A stretch of 64,000 nucleotides of DNA from Paracoccaceae bacterium (GTDB taxonomy: Bacteria; Pseudomonadota; Alphaproteobacteria; Rhodobacterales; Rhodobacteraceae). Shown here in pieces: positions 61,163-64,000 of this stretch (position 1 is the first letter of the stretch; each line of letters starts with the position of its first letter). The notes beneath the pieces were generated by a model, which was not told where the DNA came from, ran no database searches, and saw nothing but the letters and a program-made list of their open reading frames with translations. Where the stretch lies: contig JANQPC010000104.1 of assembly GCA_028285485.1 (NCBI GenBank), positions 57,310 to 121,309 on the forward strand, in the 5' to 3' direction. The position numbers and the translations under genes are program-made.

Positions 61163-62079
61163 GGTATGCGCGGGTCGAGTGCCCGCCGAACGCCACGCGC
61201 GCCGTGAAGAACCAAGGCCACCCAAAGGGCCAGAAGCGCGATATAGGGCTGAAGGATCGCGTAATCGCGGTGGCTGACCGCCTGCACCACGCGTTCCGAG
61301 ATACCGGGCACGCCAAAAACGATCTCCGCTACCGCCGTGCCGCCGATGATCCATGCCAGTTCCGGGGCGAGCCCGGCAATCAACGTCAGCGCGCCCGCCG
61401 CGCGGCCATGGTGCCAAAGCGCGGCGGGGCGCGACCGCCCCTTGGCAAGCGCGGTTCTGAAATACGGGCTGCGCTTGACCTCGGCGAACCCCGCCCGCGT
61501 GAGGCGCGCCATCGCGCCCACGGAAAAAAAGGTGACAAGCAGCATCGGCATGACAATGCGCTCCACCGGCCCGCCGCCGAAGGCATCGATCCAGCGCAGC
61601 TCCACCCCCAGCACCCAAAGCGCCACGAGCCCCACCGCAAAGGCCGGCAGCGATTGCCCGGCCACGGCCAACCCGCGGGAGATCGCGTCAAACGCGCCGC
61701 CCGTCCGAAGCGCGGCAAGGTAGCCCAGAAGGAAGCCGACGATCACCGCAAGTGTCATCCCGCCAACCCCGATGGCGGCGGAGTAGGGCAGCCGCGCCGC
61801 GAAATCCGCCGCCACCGGGCGCCCGGTTTCGAACGATACGCCCCAATCGAAGGTCACAAACCCCTCGAGCCAGTGCAGGAATTGCCATGTCAGCGGTTCG
61901 TCCAGCCCCCAGGCCGCGCGGTAGGCCGCCACGATCTCTGGCCCCGATTGCACGCTCATCTGGTCGAGAAACATCTCGATCGGGTCGCCCGGCATCGTGC
62001 GCAAAAGCAGGAAGGCGGCGGCAACAACGGCCAGCCAGGATAGCGCGAGCCGCCCGACAAGCCCAAGTGCCCCCGCCAC
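61159..62079 (-). CDS. ABC transporter permease, DppB type
   Basis: A 306-aa permease: LSWLAVVAAAFLLLRTMPGDPIEMFLDQ, then YRAAWGLDEPLTWQFLHWLEGFVTFDWGVS and the EAA-type loop FAEVKRSPYFRTALAKGRSRPAALWHHG. The start is GTG 62079, five bases after the binding-protein stop. It is cotranslated with the DppC partner. Confidence 0.88.
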   Translation of the reverse strand: MAGALGLVGRLALSWLAVVAAAFLLLRTMPGDPIEMFLDQMSVQSGPEIVAAYRAAWGLDEPLTWQFLHWLEGFVTFDWGVSFETGRPVAADFAARLPYSAAIGVGGMTLAVIVGFLLGYLAALRTGGAFDAISRGLAVAGQSLPAFAVGLVALWVLGVELRWIDAFGGGPVERIVMPMLLVTFFSVGAMARLTRAGFAEVKRSPYFRTALAKGRSRPAALWHHGRAAGALTLIAGLAPELAWIIGGTAVAEIVFGVPGISERVVQAVSHRDYAILQPYIALLALWVALVLHGARGVRRALDPRIP

Positions 62080-62084
62080 CGCGG

Positions 62085-63572
62085 CTACTCCGCCGCCACA
62101 AGATCGGGCCGGATCACGTAGTAATCCGATCCCCAGGGCTCATAGCCGGCGAGCGCCGGGGAAAGCCCCACATGCCATTCCGGCGTGACGAGGAAGGAGA
62201 CGGGCGCCTCGGCAGCAATCATCTCCTGCGCGCGCAGCGCCAGACCGATCCGCGCCTGCGGGTTACCCTCTGCGCGCAGCTCGGCGATCAGGGCGTCATA
62301 GTCGGGGTTCGACCATCCGGTGTAATTCCGCGCCGCATCCGTTTCGAAAAAGAGCGAGAGGAAAAGGCCCGGATCGCCCGCCGGGGCGGTGTGCTGCGCC
62401 CACAGGAACAGGTCGAAGGCGCCGCTGCCCGCAACATCGCTGGGGCTTTCGGTCACTTGCGTGGTTATAGCCACCCCGATCTCGGCCAGGGCCGCGCGCA
62501 CAACGGGCTGAAAGGTCACCAGATCCGGCCGCTGGGGGTAGGCATAAAGCACAAGCTCCAGCCGCTCGCCATCCTTGGCGCGCACGCCATCGCTGCCCAG
62601 CGCCCATCCGGCCTCATCAAGAAGCGACGCCGCCATGGCCGGATCGAAGGGCAGGGGGCCCGGCGCCGCGAAGGGGTAGTTTGCAGCAAAGGCGCCCGTT
62701 GCGGGCACCCCGGCCTGCGCCGCGGTTACCAGATCGGCGCGGTTCACCGCCATGTCGATGGCCCGGCGCACCTGCGGATCGGCCAGCGCGGGCGTGCGCG
62801 TGTTCATCCACATCATGTATTGGTAAGCCACGGGGAAGGTTACCGTTTCCCCCTCGGTTGCCTCCAGCATCGCAAGCGTTTCGACCGGCAGGTTGAAGGC
62901 CATGTCCAGCTCACCCGACGCAAAGGCCAGCGCCAGCGATTGCCCATCGGCGATCCGGCGCACCGTCACATCACTCCGGGTTTCGGCATCGGCGTAGAAG
63001 GTGTTCGGCGTCATCTCGATCGTCGCACCGGGCTCGAACGTCGTCACCGCGAAGGGCCCGGTGAACACCGGCGCTTCGCCATCCATGCGGTATACCGGGA
63101 AGGCCCATTCCGCGAGGATCGAGGGCAGGATTGTCGTAGGCTGTTCGGTAGAGACCGTCAGCGTATCCTCATCCAGTGCCGTGAAGGTTAGAAGCCCCGC
63201 CGTGGCGCGGGCCGATGGGTTCGATTCCCCCGTGCGGTTGAGCGCCATCGCAACCGTTTCCGCCGTTACCGCCGTGCCATCTGAAAAGAAACGGTTGGGG
63301 GCAAGTTCCACCGTCCAGGTTCCATCGCCGTTCAGGGTGGCAGAGGCGGCGAGATTGGGCACCACTTCGCCCTCGCGCGACACCTTGAAAAGCTGTTCGC
63401 CAATACCGTGGCTGACAAGCGCCCAGCCGTTCGAGCCCTCGGCAGGGTCCAGCCCCGCGGCGATGAAGGTCTGCCCAACCGTCACGCCATCGGCTGCGGC
63501 GGAAATCGGGGCCAGTAGGGCGCCAATCAACGCTGCGGACGCAACCGCTTTGGCAGTACGAAATCTCATCAT
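62085..63572 (-). CDS. Peptide/nickel-type ABC substrate-binding protein
   Basis: A 495-aa family-5 binding protein. A Sec signal runs MMRFRTAKAVASAALIGALLAPISAAADG. The mature part has LDPAEGSNGWALVSHGIGEQLFKVS, then SATLNGDGTWTVEL-type strands, RFFSDGTAVTAETVAMALNR and TRTPALADPQVRRAIDMAVNRADLV. Its closest flavour is the nickel/metallophore-type members, which fits the DUF1636 gene upstream, but the ligand is inference. The ATG overlaps the DUF1636 stop. Confidence 0.87.
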   Translation of the reverse strand: MMRFRTAKAVASAALIGALLAPISAAADGVTVGQTFIAAGLDPAEGSNGWALVSHGIGEQLFKVSREGEVVPNLAASATLNGDGTWTVELAPNRFFSDGTAVTAETVAMALNRTGESNPSARATAGLLTFTALDEDTLTVSTEQPTTILPSILAEWAFPVYRMDGEAPVFTGPFAVTTFEPGATIEMTPNTFYADAETRSDVTVRRIADGQSLALAFASGELDMAFNLPVETLAMLEATEGETVTFPVAYQYMMWMNTRTPALADPQVRRAIDMAVNRADLVTAAQAGVPATGAFAANYPFAAPGPLPFDPAMAASLLDEAGWALGSDGVRAKDGERLELVLYAYPQRPDLVTFQPVVRAALAEIGVAITTQVTESPSDVAGSGAFDLFLWAQHTAPAGDPGLFLSLFFETDAARNYTGWSNPDYDALIAELRAEGNPQARIGLALRAQEMIAAEAPVSFLVTPEWHVGLSPALAGYEPWGSDYYVIRPDLVAAE

Positions 63573-64000
63573 GCCTGTTCTCTCTCCTGTCTCTGAACGT
63601 GGGGTGTAGTGGGCAGGGGCTCGACAAGATCGCTCTCAAGCCCCAGCGGTGGAACGCGCCCCAGAATGCCGCGCTGAAGCACGGCGGGGCGGGAAGATCG
63701 CGGCAGAAACCCAAGCTCTGCGCGCGCATAGGCGGCGGCAACGGCCAGCACATCTGCGGCGTGAGCCGTGGGATCGAGATCGCCAAAAAGATAGCTGAAG
63801 CGGCCGGGGCCCGAGAGCGCGATGGCGCAGGGGCGCTTGCACTGGCTCATGCAGTTCACGCCGCGCAGGCCAACGCCAAGGCGCGCCGCCTCGCTGGCCG
63901 GAAAGCCCGCCACCACGGCCGCGGCAAGCCGCCGCCCGCCCCGTTCCGCAAGATCGGTATCGCGGGTTTCGCGCCCGTCGCGGCAGCGCAGGCAGATGGA
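63569..64000 (-). CDS. DUF1636 ferredoxin-like protein, 5' end outside window
   Basis: The frame is open to the right edge, so the start is missing. The visible 143 residues begin ICLRCRDG and include GVNCMSQCKRPCAIALSGPGRFSYLFGDLDP, the DUF1636 signature. A C-x2-C near the start plus the CMSQCKRPC cluster fit a thioredoxin-like 2Fe-2S ferredoxin fold. Family members lie beside cobalamin or metal-uptake genes. It overlaps the binding-protein start by ATGATG. Confidence 0.85.
   Translation of the reverse strand, partial: SICLRCRDGRETRDTDLAERGGRRLAAAVVAGFPASEAARLGVGLRGVNCMSQCKRPCAIALSGPGRFSYLFGDLDPTAHAADVLAVAAAYARAELGFLPRSSRPAVLQRGILGRVPPLGLESDLVEPLPTTPHVQRQEREQA

Noticed and set aside
1..64000. 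CRISPR arrays, rRNA/tRNA genes, insertion sequences or prophage
   Set aside because: No regularly spaced repeats, no tRNA- or rRNA-like sequence, no transposase, integrase or phage structural protein was recognised on either strand.

Overview
The window looks like chromosomal DNA of a GC-rich alphaproteobacterium, most likely a member of the Rhodobacteraceae/Roseobacter lineage. This rests on gene content and style: dense runs of genes joined by ATGA/TGATG overlaps, many ABC uptake systems tied to amidase, CoA and oxidoreductase genes, a DUF1636 ferredoxin-like gene, and an imelysin/di-heme iron operon preceded by a TGA-N9-TCA element. No rRNA, tRNA, transposase, phage gene or CRISPR array was seen. 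The taxonomic call is inference; no database was searched.

Region 1 (1-13188, + strand) is one long catabolic run. It starts inside an hpxW-like gene (oxamate amidohydrolase of the gamma-glutamyltransferase fold), followed by hpxX, hpxY (AtzE-type amidase) and hpxZ, the set known from oxalurate use in purine degradation. A complete Dpp/Opp-type ABC importer, two amidohydrolases, a metallo-beta-lactamase-fold hydrolase and a GH31 glycosidase follow. Region 2 (13225-25779) is a mixed set: SDR, AraC regulator, DUF2189 membrane protein, amidase, iron-type alcohol dehydrogenase, small SnoaL-like and DUF1428 proteins, pyridoxal-kinase-like gene, a fusion of a TIM-barrel-like domain to methylglyoxal synthase, a LuxR/alpha-beta-hydrolase fusion protein and a divergent MFS transporter.

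Region 3 (26035-37751, + strand) is a self-contained sugar-type catabolic locus. A DeoR regulator with an inserted LacI/periplasmic-binding-type domain sits behind a near-perfect 24-bp palindrome. Downstream are a CUT1-type sugar importer (binding protein, two permeases, ATPase) interleaved with enoyl-CoA hydratase, SDR, aldose-epimerase-like, SMP-30-like lactonase, a signal-less binding-protein homologue and a CaiB-type CoA transferase. Together they suggest uptake, oxidation, lactone opening and CoA-dependent processing of a sugar or polyol derivative; the substrate is unknown.

Region 4 (37808-48513) holds regulators and stress-type genes. A MarR repressor lies opposite a secreted four-EF-hand protein and a NOX-like ferric reductase, with a perfect palindrome between them. 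Then come a Lys/Ala-rich exported protein, a DnaB-like orphan ATPase, an XRE/MmyB regulator, a four-PAS GGDEF-EAL protein and a TetR regulator with two operators shared with a small monooxygenase gene.

Region 5 (48849-54689) couples an orphan peptide-type binding protein to a cytosine-deaminase-like hydrolase, a FAD oxidase and a TauD/TfdA dioxygenase. Region 6 (54743-60330) is a probable iron-regulated operon: unknown 155-aa protein, imelysin, di-heme DUF1111 protein, second imelysin and DUF1513 protein. Region 7 (60395-64000, - strand) is a DUF1636 gene followed by a peptide/nickel-type binding protein and two permeases, without an ATPase in view.
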